Source of the DNA: Ulota crispa
Lineage: Eukaryota > Streptophyta > Bryopsida > Orthotrichales > Orthotrichaceae
Reading direction: 5' to 3'
DNA: 64,000 nucleotides
Assembly (NCBI GenBank): GCA_963920765.1
Contig: OY987246.1
Coordinates: 23,507,167 to 23,571,166, forward strand
Shown here: one piece after another, positions 23,699-35,429 of the stretch
Position numbering within the stretch: the first letter of the stretch is position 1
Layout: the number at the start of each line of letters is the position of its first letter
Program-made: the position numbers and the translations under genes
Notes under the pieces: model-generated
What the model saw: the letters and a program-made list of their open reading frames with translations, nothing else
What the model was told of the DNA's origin: nothing
Databases searched by the model: none

Positions 23699-23789
23699 TA
23701 CAATACATTACATTGTACCCTAAATATTCAGGTGCTAGTTTTATGCACCATTGGGATTGTGTGCCATGGAACCCGTGTAGAAAACCTTG

Positions 23790-24185
23790 TAAGGTATGTA
23801 CCCAACGTTGAGGTACCTTGAGGTCTTGGAAAATTCAAGAAAAAAATCCGTAGGATTAGCGTTTCAACAAGCTATCATTGAACGTCATTTTTGTGGAAAA
23901 AAATATTGTAGAATATTTTATATTAGAGGGCAAAGTTACATTTCATAGGACCCTAAAAGCAAGTATACACTAACCTTCAAACTGCTTGGATGTGGTCTTA
24001 TAAATGTACTTGATGGTCCCAATCCCAACCCTTTCAAACTAGCTCCTAAGCTAACATGTGGGCATGATTTGCTTATGCAAGTAGTATTTATTGCTCCACT
24101 TTGGATTAAAGAGTACGTGGAGAACACCTCAAATGTAGAGTGTGGCATTGGGAGGTGGTCGGCAATGGATATGTCTACTTTATAG
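23790..24185 (+). repeat. Second copy of the AGPase intron-4 repeat
   Basis: Same orientation as, and clearly homologous to, 20135-20550 with many small differences. No AGPase exon sequence flanks it, so it is not a pseudogene of the neighbouring gene. A minus-strand open frame here (93 codons) is incidental. Confidence 0.68.
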
Positions 24186-24260
24186 TGAACAAGCAGATTA
24201 TTGTGTATTGTGCCCACAAGGTTTGTAATGCAAAACTTGTTCCTTCTTATTTTGAAATTT

Positions 24261-24494
24261 CATAGCCCGAAACGTCCCATGCGGATGGTAGATACATTGT
24301 TGTGTAATTGGCATTGTTATTGATAAGAAATCATAATTTGGGACCTAAAATAGGTCATTAGAACCACAGTGATCTATAATTCAACTTCTTTGTTGATCTC
24401 AAATGTAGTAAGGGTATTGATACATTCCAAATACGAACAAAAATACCTTGTAATGTGTTAGCTGCAAAAGTACTTCTAGACATTTAGGGATTAA
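24261..24494. mobile_element. 234-bp TTAA MITE (copy 3, decayed)
   Basis: Aligns along its length with 44084-44317: CTTTGTTGATCTCAAATGTAG matches CTTAGTTGATCTCAAATGTAG, and the right end ACATTTAGGGATTAA retains TTAA. The left end is mutated (CATAGCCCGAAACGTC in place of TTAACCCATAAACGTC). Confidence 0.6.
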
Positions 24495-24542
24495 ACTCCT
24501 CTTTATTATGAACTAATGACAATGTTGCTAGATTGATGCACT

Positions 24543-25290
24543 TTAACCCCTAAAAGCCCACTTGTCCCTTTGGGGGAAAAAATGGATTTTGGGCAGCTCA
24601 CTACAACTGGATGTTTCATCTTTTTTCTTTGAATTTTTCACACATGATGAGCCCAAGGAATAGCTTTAAGGTCCAACAATTTTCATGACTTTTTACTACA
24701 TGGTTCAAAAGTTATTGCATGATATGTTGTAATTTTTGAACTATTGCCCGCCCAAGCAACTCAAAAAACGTCTTTAAAAATGACTTTTTTTTTTTTTACT
24801 TTTTTTTTGAAATTGGTTCTCTAGACTTATGTGTTTGTTGGAAGCTTTGAATCATTCAATTTTGATTAATGAAATGAAAGCTATGGGAAGTTTTAGTTTG
24901 TGGGTAGGTATGGAGTCTCTCAAACTATACCTACCTGCAAACTAAAACTTCTCATAACTTTAAGTTCATGAATCAAAATTGAATGATTCAAAGCTTCCCA
25001 CATACATATAAGTCTAAAGAACCAATTTCAAAAACAAAAGTAAAAAAAATCATTTTTAAAGAAGTTTTTTGAGCTGCCCGGGCGGGCAGGTGTTCAAAAA
25101 TTACAACATATCATGCAATAACTTTTGAACCATGTAGTCAAAAGTTATGAAAATTTTTGGACCTTAAAACTACTCCTTGGGCACATCATGTGTGAAAATT
25201 TCAAAGAAAAAAAATGAAACATTCACTTGTAGTGAGCTGCCCAAAATCACTATGTTGTCATAAAACAATGCTTGGACCTTTAAGGGTTAA
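24543..25290. mobile_element. TTAA-flanked palindromic element
   Basis: 748 bp with TTAA at both ends (24543-24546, 25287-25290). Left end TTAACCCCTAAAAGCCCA; right end TTGGACCTTTAAGGGTTAA. The arms are near-complementary throughout (TCATGCAATAACTTTTGAAC, AGCTTTGAATCATTCAATTT). Centre near 24918-24935. Same arm family as 60219-60765. Confidence 0.8.
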
Positions 25291-25305
25291 GAAGGTATAC
25301 ACAGT

Positions 25306-25641
25306 AGGGGCATCAAGATTGGAACTTCTATTACAAGATTGAAAACAAAAACTAGGTTTTCAAAAGTAAGCCTAAACTTAAAGAAAAATCCAACTATGTC
25401 ACTAAAAATTCATGTTTCTAGTTATTTTTCATAATTAGGGGGGAGAAATGGATTTCAAAAATCCTTTGAATGTTTGGGATCTTCTTTTGAGCCTCTTCCC
25501 TTGTTAGTAAAAAACACAAATTTGTATGTAGTTCTAATATGAGCATCAGTTTTTATTTATTTTCGGTTTTGTCCTAGAAGTGCCACGTGTACTACAGTCC
25601 AATCCAAAGTTACTTGCAAAGTTCCAATCTTGGTGCTGGGC
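25306..25641. mobile_element. Inverted-terminal MITE, about 335 bp
   Basis: GGGCATCAAGATTGGAACTT at the left is matched inverted at the right (AAGTTCCAATCTTGGTGCTGGG). TA flanks both edges. The interior is not palindromic. Unclassified, possibly TA-targeting. Confidence 0.55.
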
Positions 25642-26320
25642 TATTGCGTAAATCATCTTCAACTATTTCACAAGAGGCTCTAACGTTCCTTAACTTAGCA
25701 TTTCAGTAATAGTTTTATTAACGCAAAACTTTCTCTTAAAGCCAACAAACGAAAAGGAGTAAGTTGTGGTGGTATCGTTAGATGTTTTTTAGGTACAGCT
25801 AAGATGGTGAAAATAATTATTATAGTGAAGCTACATAATTGTACATCTATCTTTTTTTTTTAATATAAATTGCTAAATTCATCTAAATGTGACAATTATT
25901 TAAAAGAAAAATTTATAAAAAAGGTAGTTCTACGTGCCATTAATAATCCAAATTGCACTAACACATAATCCTGATTTTCAAAGAAATTTGCCTAGAAATA
26001 GGTGATAATATTGAAAGCTCTCAATTGGATATTTCATCTTGTGTGAATCACTAAATAACAAATTTAAATTTTTTCAAGATCTGAAATAGTTATTGGACTT
26101 CAACGTATTGCATGCTCTTATGCAATTGTGGATATTGAGATTTCACTTTTTGGATTCCTTAGAGGGTTCACAAGAAGTAACAAGGTTACGGAATCTAAAC
26201 CTCATTCTGTATGCCAGATAAACAACACTGAGTATGCGATACAGTTGAGTTTATTCTCAAAAAAAATTATTGGTGACTATTGTATTACCAACTGGGACAG
26301 ATTTGGTATTTGACCCAGCA
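25642..26320. other. No gene recognised
   Basis: AT-rich, short open frames only; nothing assignable. Confidence 0.4.
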
Positions 26321-26680
26321 TTAACCCTTAAACGGTAGGGCCCATAGTCGTGGTCTGCCCTGTATTGTACAGCTATAGTACTCAAGTTGTGCCCAATTTA
26401 TAATATTGATTCAAAAAGTGAGAAAAATCAATAGTGTATGCTGAAATTTGTAAGAAGGGCAAGAGGGGACTTATCAACCATGTCTGTGAATGTTCTCACA
26501 AATTTCAGTTTTCAAAACATGAGGACTCTCAATCAATCCAATTTTGGCACTCTGTGGTGAAGAACCTTGCAATGACCGATTTTGAAAAACAATTGAATAA
26601 ATTTTTTTTTTTCCCACTCCTAGATTGTTTTTTTTGCACCAAAAGGACAATGATTGTCCTCTTCAACCTTTAGGGGTTAA
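26321..26680. mobile_element. TTAA-flanked MITE, 360 bp
   Basis: Starts TTAACCCTTAAACGGTAGG and ends CAACCTTTAGGGGTTAA. The right TTAA (26677-26680) is also the left TTAA of the next element. The interior is not palindromic; an 80-codon open frame inside lacks recognisable motifs. Confidence 0.68.
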
Positions 26681-27465
26681 CCCCTGAGCGCCCTAGCGAC
26701 CAGAATATGGTCGCTCAAAATCAAAATTTTCACAAAACCATATTCATATCAAAAGTGTATTTCTCAGAAATTGGTACTTGGTTTAGGGTATGGCACTACT
26801 CTCACTTCACATAGTGGGTGATGGGGGTTTCACCACTTCTACAAGCATGGATTGTGCAAGTCAAGTATGACAATAGTACACAAGAACTTCATTTCATGCA
26901 ATTTAAGGTTTAGGTGCAAGGATAGAGTCAACCGGCTATGGCTGGTTCCATACCGTTAGGGGTGTTTTGCATGCATACCTCATACTAGAGAAGAGTTTTG
27001 CATCTATACCACCGGGAGCCGTGCTCTTGTGAATGTCGAAGCCGTTCCTATACCCCATCTATTATCCACCATGCTGCAAGAGAATTGCAACTTTGGGCTT
27101 CTAAAAAAGCACCTTGCAAATCTCAAAACATCACCAAATTTGGCAACAAGTAAGATACTTGTAAGTTGCACCTCCTACCTAAATTTCATCAAAAGGAGCC
27201 TCCTCTAAGGCATGAATTTTTGCATCCACAGCCACAAACCCCCCCAAAATTGACCGGTTGCCATATAGTCAACTATACTTTGACTTATAATCTTTGAAAT
27301 GGTCTGATCAAAAATTCTACAAATTTTTGATCAGGTGCATCAAACACCCTTTCTACTATTTTAGCAGTGAATCCTCCCCGTGAATCCTCCCCGATTTACA
27401 ATGTTTTCAAGCATGGTCCACTTGGCCTCATTTTTCAATTTTCACTACTGGCGCTCCGGGGTTAA
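26677..27465. mobile_element. TTAA-flanked element with GAGCGCC ends
   Basis: Starts TTAACCCCTGAGCGCCCTAG and ends GGCGCTCCGGGGTTAA, TTAA both sides. The first 16 terminal bases are almost exactly inverted. The interior is not a long palindrome. A related right end, GCGCTCAGGGGTTAA, is at 48060-48074. Confidence 0.7.
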
Positions 27466-28060
27466 GTTACAAGGCATAGCAACAATATTCAGTCAATTTT
27501 AAAGGATGTAATCAAAATTCACTCATTTCGTGACAGTACTAACAATTTGATCATGTTGTTCTAATTATGACTAACACCAAGTATGTCGATCTTCTAGTTG
27601 TCATAACAAAGCATGTAGGAAGAGAGCTCTTTCATATAAAGTTTAACACCAATTTGTATTGGAAAGAAAAGAAAAAAAAGGTTGGCCTTCAAGGATCTTG
27701 TTTGTACAGTACAACATTTTAAATGTCATATTCATTAATTTGGGAAAAAACGTAAAAAGCAGGACTTCTGGCTTTCTTATTAGAGAACGCCATATTCATT
27801 GAATCGGGAATTCGTTAACTGTTTTTTAATGAAATGAGATGTATATCTTCCAGAAATATGCTCTTTTTGGATAGAAAGTTCATTAACTTTTGAAAATTTG
27901 GACAGAAGTTCATTAACTACGTTTAAGGTGGCTGTTTTGGATTAAGGTGAGGTACAAAATGGTACCCATCGTTTTCCCAAATTAACAAATATGATGTTTT
28001 TGCTAAAAATTAGGATAGGCATCAAATGCTCAAGTTTGATGTAATCTTGTCAACAATTGC
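27466..28060. other. No gene recognised
   Basis: AT-rich. GAAAGTTCATTAACTTTTG and a variant GAAGTTCATTAACTACG occur close together near 27876-27922; otherwise nothing assignable. Confidence 0.4.
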
Positions 28061-28063
28061 TTA

Positions 28064-28825
28064 AAGCATCTCATGTCACCCGCTTGGTGAAATCCCGCCA
28101 AACGAGTTTTGGAGGGGACGATAGCACAAAGTAGTAAGGCAAGGTGCAAAGTTTCCCTTGTCATGAAGCCCCTTGCAACAACGCAAGGGAGCATGCAGCC
28201 CTATTTTCCTTATTTTTGTTTCCATGTGAATGCCAAGGGCCGTGAAAGGGTCTTGTACAAAGTTGGAATTTGGCATGAATGTGGCTCAGCCTGAAAGGCC
28301 CCGTGCCTGCACATTGACTGGTATAGATAGTGCTACTGGAGACTTGAAACAAATAAATTGTTAAAGTAGCAGCACCCACAAGCGTTGTGTCCCCATGGGT
28401 GTCACTGACAGTGGCAGGGACTAATAAATAGAAATATATGGTTGTGGGCTACAGAGTGATGGTTATGGGTGATGAAGTGATGGTTATGGGTAACAAAGTG
28501 GTGGTTTTGGATGACTAACATAATAATTTTGAGTGTCCCATCTCACTATTTAAGAACCAATAACCATTCTTTTTAGCATCTCTTACACATGGCTTTACAA
28601 TTGTATTGATTTGGGACTTTGAAAAATCCTTGCAAATAAATGCTTGCAATTGGAACTTTGAAATTGATGCCAATATTTTTGGTTTCCTCTTCCTAACTTG
28701 ACAATATTATTTTCAAAGTTCATCAATTGATTTTCCTACCTGAAAACCATTAGATTGATGCATGGGTGCTCCTACCTTACATGTTGAATCCACGGGGCTC
28801 ATTTTGTGGGTGGCATGAGATGCGC
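28064..28825. mobile_element. Tourist-like element, about 760 bp
   Basis: The left end AAGCATCTCATGTCACCC is matched inverted at the right end (GGGTGGCATGAGATGCGC), with TTA on both sides (28061-28063, 28826-28828). Small open frames on both strands near 28080-28380 lack motifs. Near its right end it carries GGGTGCTCCTACCTTA, matching the terminus of the 22277-22592 element, perhaps a relic of an insertion. Confidence 0.6.
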
Positions 28826-29276
28826 TTACATGTTGTCTACAAAAAAAATATCTATAATAGAGATCCTAGGTGATTTGCTAGGTAATTTCTCTTTTGGTTG
28901 TGTTGAATATTAACCCTTTAGAGACCACCAAACCATATTCTAGTTCAAGAGAGTGGTTTTTGACCTATAGAGTAAAATCACTCAACAATTTGGAAATTGG
29001 TCTTGAAGAATGCTTGTGATCACATCAATTTTGCATCCAACCAAAAAAACAACAATGAAATCCACTATGTGAGTTGACAAATACTAGCATTTATACATCA
29101 TGGCCTTAAAATACGTATCCATTTTTGGTCAAAATTAGATCAAAGCAACAACGCAATACATCAAACATCTAAGAAGAAGGCCACATTTCAATTATGCAGT
29201 TCTAAAAAATTTCAAATTGCTTAAGAAATACACTTGTATTGTTTCTCTATGCGGTAGTAGTATAATTGTAGTATTT

Positions 29277-29385
29277 CACTACGGGAAAACCATGGTCAAA
29301 TTGACAAAAAAATGTGACCTAATCTATAGTTACTGTAGATTAGGTCACATTTTTTTGTCAATTCAACCATGGTTTCCCTATAGTG
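29277..29385. mobile_element. CACTA-like hairpin MITE nested in a palindrome arm
   Basis: 109 bp, starts CACTACGGGAAAACCATGG, ends CCATGGTTTCCCTATAGTG; the whole element is a hairpin around CTATAGTTACTGTAG. Flanked by TTT on both sides (29274-29276, 29386-29388), a 3-bp duplication as expected for CACTA elements. The sister arm of the surrounding palindrome shows the uninterrupted site with a single TTT. Confidence 0.8.
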
Positions 29386-30412
29386 TTTGAAAATCTATTG
29401 AAATGGTGCTATCATTTCATTTTAAAAATTTATCATCCTACATTGAAGCCAATTCTTGATTGTATTCATTGGTTGGATTTTTTGTAAGATTTATCAAGTT
29501 TCTTATAGAACCATTTTAGGATAACAAAGAAAGTGGGATTTTTGACCATTTTTTTCCACATAGCTATACCTTGTGATTACTATTTTTATCCATTTTGAGT
29601 GAAACTAGGCTTATTGGAAAGGTGGGAAAGCCTACTTTCTAGAAATGTAAGGCTCTTTTCAAGCAAAGCTTATATGGAGCAATAGGATCCAAAACCACAC
29701 AAGCATAAAAAACTAGAGATCTACCACCTAGGGTTCACTCAATCATTATAGTATTTTACCTTGAACGATAGATCTATTTGAGATCTTGATAGTTTATAGT
29801 AAACAAGGTGTTTTTCTCATTTGTAAAATTAGATTATTAAAATTGGGTCCATATTTAATTCAATTGCACATCTAAGTTTAATGTCTTGGTTTTGAGTGAA
29901 TTTTGTGAAAATGTGTGTGGTCTTTAACCCTTTAAGGACCACACTCATTTTCACAAAATCCATTAAAAACAGGGGTTGTAAGCTTAGTTGTGCAATTAAC
30001 TTAAATATGGACCCATTTTCAGTAATCCAACTCTACGAATGGGAAGTACACCTTGTTCACTTTAAAGGACCAAAATTTTAGCTAGATCTACCGTTGGAGG
30101 TGAAACATTATAATGATTGAGCAAGCCATATGCGGAAAATCTCTTGTGTTTCATGCTTGTGTAATTTTGAAGGTTAACGCTTCATGCAAGCTTTGATTGA
30201 GAAGAGCCTTACATTTCTAGAAAGCAGGGATTCCCACCTTTCCAATAAGACTAGTTTCACACAAAATAGACAAAAATAGCAATCACAAGGTGTAGCTAAG
30301 TGGACAAAAAGGGTCAAAAAACCCATTTTCTTTACTACCCTAAAACGGTTCTCCAAGAGATTTGATTATTGTTATGGAAAATCTAATCAGTGATAGCAAC
30401 CAAGAATTGGCC

Positions 30413-31350
30413 TTAACCCCTAAAGGACCAAGCCCTTTTTTTTGTGACAATCACTGAAAATTGCCACTTTTAGAAGGTTTAGTAAAAAGGAATTTTAGGT
30501 TTTATTTTTGGGAAATTCAACTATAGGATCTTGCCTCAAACTAGAAGAGGTATTTGTGGGGAAAAAATCAGCTCAATCCAGATGGAGAGGAGTGAGATAT
30601 TTACATCTAAAGTGAAAAAAAGTTTTTTTCCATGCTACCCAAAAACTTCAGAAGCCTTTGACCGCTCTTATAACAAAAAAGTTGCTCTACCCAAAGTTGC
30701 GCTTTTTTTTTTTTCCATGTAGGAGATCAAGCTAGGTAAGTGTGGGAGAATTTTCAAATCAATTGGAACTATACAACACATGGGAAAAATCAATAAGTAA
30801 AAAAAGTAGAGAATGAGTCAAATCACTAAATTGTTAAGAATTTAGTTATTGAAATGAAATACGCATATCCTAACGGTCATAATGTTGTGATAAACAATCT
30901 ACTTCTTTTGATTTACTTTTTTTTCCAAAATAATGAAAACTGAGTAAAATAGAAGACTTCAAAGTTTATTTTAGAGTAGAGAATCCATAACTTCTCACAA
31001 ACAAAAACTCCTCATAAGTTTCATCTCGTTGATTGAAATGGATTGATTCAAAGTGTCTCACCTATAAAAAAATCTAAAGAACTAATTTCAAATTTTAATT
31101 TGAAAAAAATGTAATTTTTAAAAAAGTTTTTGGGCTACCTGGGCGGACAGTCCTCCCCAAATTTTCATACATTAATGCATAACTTCTTCATCAAATGTCA
31201 AAATGAAGAAAAAATTAGATGACCACATAAATCTTTGAATTCCCCACCTTTCACAAAAGTTTCAAAAAATCACATAAAGTAGTTTAGCCATAGGTACATG
31301 CCCAAAGTTCAACCAGTCCGTCGAAGGGATAATGGTCCTTTAGATGTTAA
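30413..31350. mobile_element. TTAA-family long-type element nested in a palindrome arm (copy 2)
   Basis: Starts TTAACCCCTAAAGGACCAAG, ends ATGGTCCTTTAGATGTTAA; TTAA at 30413-30416 and 31347-31350. Homologous to 10297-11245 and 59288-60222. It splits the right arm between CAAGAATTGGCC and ATGTAGGATGA, which are adjacent (with slight divergence) in the left arm, so the TTAA duplication is supported by an internal empty site. Confidence 0.8.
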
Positions 31351-31780
31351 ATGTAGGATGACGTATTTTAAAGCCAAAATGACAACACCATTTTAGTAAA
31401 TCTCCAAATATTGCAATTATACTACTACCATATAGGAAAACAATACAAGCATATTTCTTAAGCAATTTGATTTTTTTTAGAATTGTGCAATTGAAATTTG
31501 ACATTCTTCTTGGATGTTTGATGTATTGTGTTGTTGCTTTGATCCATCTTTGACAAAAAATGGATACGTATTTTGAAGCCATGCCATATAAACATCATTA
31601 TTTGTCAACTCACATACCCGATTGCATTGTTATTATTTTGGATGGATGCAAAATTCTTGTGATCACATGCGTACTTCAAGACCAAATTCCAAATTATTGA
31701 ACAATTTCAACCTACAAGCCAAAAACCACTCCCATTGACCAAAATATGGTCGCGTGGTCCTTAAAGGGTTAAAGGGTTAA

Positions 31781-33084
31781 CCTTGCTGATAACTTGGCTA
31801 ATAATCACCTAGCTAGTTAACCAACAATTGATTAACATAGTCAAACACACAAACTGATTATAAGGGTGGCGTGAGGAAATAAAAGGTGCAACCAAAGTGA
31901 TTGCATGTGATAGCAGAACATGGTATTTTATATGGAGTTTACACCCATATCCAATTCTATGAATTTGCTTGTATGGTTCCACCAAGCTTCCAACTGTTAA
32001 AATTTGTTAGTTTTTGTTGGATCCTTTTGGGAATTTAAAGAGGGTTCTAAACTTCTCAGCTTGTTTACTTCAACATTTAATGGTCCAAATTATGAGTTCA
32101 CATATTATTGGTTATAGGTGTATCCAAATATTTCCTAAACTCTCATGTTTAGAAAGTACAAATTTTAAGCAAAAATTTGTAAGGCTTGATTTTGGAGAAC
32201 ATGTTACTTCACCAATCACATTGGGAGTTAAATCAAAAACATATTTGTATATTGAGTGTAGTTATGTTGAAAATATATTTGGAAGAAACTTGAAAGTTGA
32301 GGGAATCATTTATAGGAGAGATGTAATAAGGTGGATAGGCTCAAATGCCAAAAAAAACAATCAAAAACAAAATTAAAATCAACACTAATAGATAAAGATG
32401 ATATTTAATTAGAAATCATAATTTTTTTAGTCGTAAAATTTTAATTCCATTGATTATAGAGTACCTATTTTTTTTTATTGCAATATGAATATTCTTATAA
32501 ATTTTAAAAAACTACATAGATGTCATTTATCTAGTAAATATGCTAGTAAGAAAAATATTTTCGCCTCTTTCTTGCATTAGCTCAACATCACAAATTTGCA
32601 ATAGTAGTTTAAATGAAGTAATTTTTTTTATTATTACAAATATAATGTTGAATTAAAACCAAATTTTAAAATTTAAAACATTTTTCAGACATAAAAAAAC
32701 TCATGAAAATACTATAAAAAAATCAATAAAAGTATGATTATGATAATTCATTTCTAAGTACAACCGTTTTTAAACAAAAATTGTAATAACAAAAACTTAG
32801 ATTCTATTAATGCAACATCAAATTCATAATTAATTTTATATAAACATTTATGAAGCCTTTTTATAACAAAAACTAAGTTTTAAAGCTTTTTTTAAATTAA
32901 TTTAAAAACCGAATATTTTTCAATATTTAAATTTAAATTTTTAAATATTCTAGTTTTATATTTAGAAGTTAAAAATATATATATGTAAAAAAATTCAAGG
33001 TAATGTTAGATTCAAAAATTAGTGCATCTAGCATAAATTAGTATAAAAAAGACATTAAATGATAAATTTTGTATTATTTACTTT
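31781..33084. other. No gene; very AT-rich
   Basis: A 120-codon open frame at 32014-32376 on the + strand has no start-context or homology support that I can recognise; its composition is AT-rich like the surroundings. 32400-33080 is extremely AT-rich with no structure I can name. Confidence 0.4.
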
Positions 33085-33108
33085 TATATATATATATATA
33101 TATATATA
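33085..33108. repeat. (TA)n microsatellite, left of MITE
   Basis: About 12 TA units directly abutting the GGGATTTGATATG end of the element that follows. Confidence 0.85.
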
Positions 33109-33450
33109 GGGATTTGATATGTGCACACCGGGATTGATATTTACACCCCCCCTAGGAGTAAAATATAGTATAGAACCATAAAAAAAAGTTGCAATTGAAC
33201 AACACCCAATGAAAAAGCTTAGTTAGGAGCAAAAGTGTTACTTCTATTTTTGTTTATAAAAAAGATAAGTTTTTTTATTGGATGTTGTTCAATTGCAACT
33301 TTTTTTCATGATTTTTGACTAAATTGTGGTCTCTAAGTTCAAATCTGAATTCAAAATTCTCAAATTCAGCATTTTCATGGTAAAAATCTATAATTTACCC
33401 CCCAGGGGGTGTGCAAATATCAACCCCCCGGTGTGCACATATCAATTCTC
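33109..33450. mobile_element. MITE inserted within a TA microsatellite
   Basis: Left end GGGATTTGATATGTGCACAC (then CGGG) and right end GGTGTGCACATATCAATTC are inverted, and an internal pair CAATTGAACAACA/TGTTGTTCAATTG adds to the fold. TA repeats flank both sides, so it behaves like Micron-type MITEs of grasses, which target (TA)n. That comparison rests on target preference only. It overlaps a 74-codon open frame that continues into the microsatellite and is not real. Confidence 0.65.
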
Positions 33451-33458
33451 TCTCTTTA

Positions 33459-33461
<3 letters not shown>

Positions 33462-33510
<49 letters not shown>
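33462..33510. repeat. (TA)n microsatellite, right of MITE
   Basis: About 24 TA units, the longest microsatellite in the window. It generates runs of Ile/Tyr codons in spurious frames. Confidence 0.9.
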
Positions 33511-33511
<1 letters not shown>

Positions 33512-33699
33512 CATATAAAATATTTTGTAGTTTGCATATACATTTTTTAAATGTATTCAAGATATTAATATTTATGGTGTTAATATAAACATCAATTAAA
33601 AATATTTTTATAGTTATTGCAAAGTTTGCAATATTTGTATTAACATTTTAGAGTTTAAAAAGTCTAAAATTTTACAACACTAGAAGAAAATTTAGCTGA

Positions 33700-34374
33700 T
33701 TAACCCTTACATTTTTCATTGACCCAAAATGAGTCAATCAGTTTTTAGCACGGCCGTTTATGAACTCAGGAATGTGAAGAGTCACTTGAACTTTTGCTCA
33801 TGTCAAAGAGAAACAAGTTAGCTATGTATTGGTGTTTTCAATTTTAGTAGAAGAGATACTATTGAATTTATATAAATTTTCAAACCATGGGTGGTCTTGG
33901 AGTTGTAATGTGAAAATTTGGCCCTTGATTTGTGAAAGTCTTCTATTTTACTCACAATTTTTGAAATTCAAGGATGAAGTAGTCACTATTGCAAGACCAT
34001 TTTCTCACTCACTTTTTATCCTAAAAATGCAAGACTTATTTCTACGCGTGTGGAACTTGATTACCTTGAGAATGAGTATAAGATGCCAACTTTTAAAAAT
34101 GTTACGTGTCTAAGAGAGCCAATCAAAACACAATTTCAACTACTCCAAAACATTGGTTTCCTTGTTGTACCCTTTACATTTTGGTTGTAATCTTCCAATC
34201 TAACCCTTGGATTGAAACCAAACTTTGTAGAAATGATAATGACTTGGCTTTTTACAAAATCTTACGGTTACTTTGGCCTAAAAATTACTCATTGTCCTTT
34301 AAGCTTCACCCTTTCATAACTTACAAAATTGAGGTCTAAAACACCTTCAAAATGGCTGAAATTTTAAGGGTTAA
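33700..34374. mobile_element. TTAA-flanked element, 675 bp
   Basis: Starts TTAACCCTTACATTTTTCA and ends GGCTGAAATTTTAAGGGTTAA; TTAA on both sides. Inverted termini are short and the interior is not palindromic. Two open frames of 77-94 codons on the + strand carry no recognisable transposase motif. Confidence 0.6.
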
Positions 34375-35122
34375 GAGATTTGGGATTGTGTCAAAATTGA
34401 TTGAGAAATTTTCATTCAAGTTTTTTTTGTATTCAAAAACTAGGGTTGTGACCAACATATTAATAAAAATGACTATAATACAAAGTTCATTTTCTTTAAA
34501 TCTATAAAAATTGTTTTGTTGATTTTATGTATTTGAATATTTCCTTATGAATTTGCATCTTGTTTATTGCTTTTCCAATAGAATACTTGTAATGTAGATA
34601 TTTTGCTGGATTATTATTATTACTTTTTGAAATATTGAACTAATTTTTTCATTTAATTCAAAATGTAATAATATATTATGTGTTATAGCACATTAAATAT
34701 ATTTCATTACAAAAAAGAATGAAGCTCAATATACATATATTTTTATAATTATATGACTTATACAATTGCATTTTATGTTGATATTGGTATAGATTTTGTA
34801 TGTATAATTTAAAAATATTTTTTGATGATAGATTGTTTTTAAAATTGTATTTGTATGAAATAAATGATTTACAAACCACAAGACTAAGTTTTGTAGTGTC
34901 ATAAGTTTCACTAAATTTTCTATATATTTATAATTTACAAAGAATTGCACATAGTAGCAACAAAAACATAGTGCATTGCAACTACACTATCATTGACTCA
35001 TGAAAATTGTTAGTCTATGTATTAAAAACCACGTATGTTAAAAGATAGAGTTTATTTAATTCAAAGAACAAAAAATATATATAATATATAAAGCTACTAT
35101 TTGATGCTTAGAATATTACATA
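34375..35122. other. No gene; AT-rich
   Basis: Only short AT-driven open frames. Nothing assignable. Confidence 0.4.
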
Positions 35123-35427
35123 GTTTAGTATTTATAAATTAAAGTGTAAAATATTAGGTAGTAGGATATTCTATTAACAATTTAGCCTTAATAAATAGGG
35201 AGTGTGAAAACTTATAGTGTTGTTTGTTTTGCTACATATTAAATAGTTTTAAATACATGCCATACATTTGAAAAATACTTAAAACTTGTTAATAAAAATT
35301 AAACTATTTAGTATGTAGCAAAACAAACAACACTATAAGTTTTCACACTCCCTATTTATTAAGGCTAAATTGTTAATAGAATATCCTACTACCTAATATT
35401 TTACACTTTAATTTATAAACACTAAAC
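35123..35427. mobile_element. Near-perfect hairpin element, 305 bp
   Basis: Arms 35123-35249 and 35301-35427 (127 bases each) are reverse complements with only two mismatches that I could find, around a 51-base loop. Flanked by TA (35121-35122 and 35428-35429). Ends GTTTAGTATTTATAAATT. Such arm identity suggests either a recent insertion or arm correction. Non-coding. Confidence 0.8.
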
Positions 35428-35429
35428 TA

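Larger units (their letters stand above)
28910..31772. mobile_element. Large TTAA-flanked palindrome with nested insertions
   Basis: Outer ends TTAACCCTTTAGAGACCACC and GTGGTCCTTAAAGGGTTAA. Left arm 28910 to about 29926, right arm about 29938-31772, pivoting on GGTCTTTAACCCTTTAAGG near 29924-29943. Tracts recur inverted across the whole span (GGTAGTAGTATAATTG; TGTATTGTGTTGTTGCTTTGATC; CTTTCCAATAAG). The left arm is interrupted by 29277-29385 and the right arm by 30413-31346; without these the palindrome is about 1.8 kb. The centre contains two head-to-head copies of the terminal motif, so it may have arisen by inverted insertion of two relatives. Confidence 0.75.

Noticed and set aside
23790..24185. 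AGPase pseudogene downstream of the real gene
   Set aside because: Only intron-derived repeat sequence is present; no exon sequence borders it.
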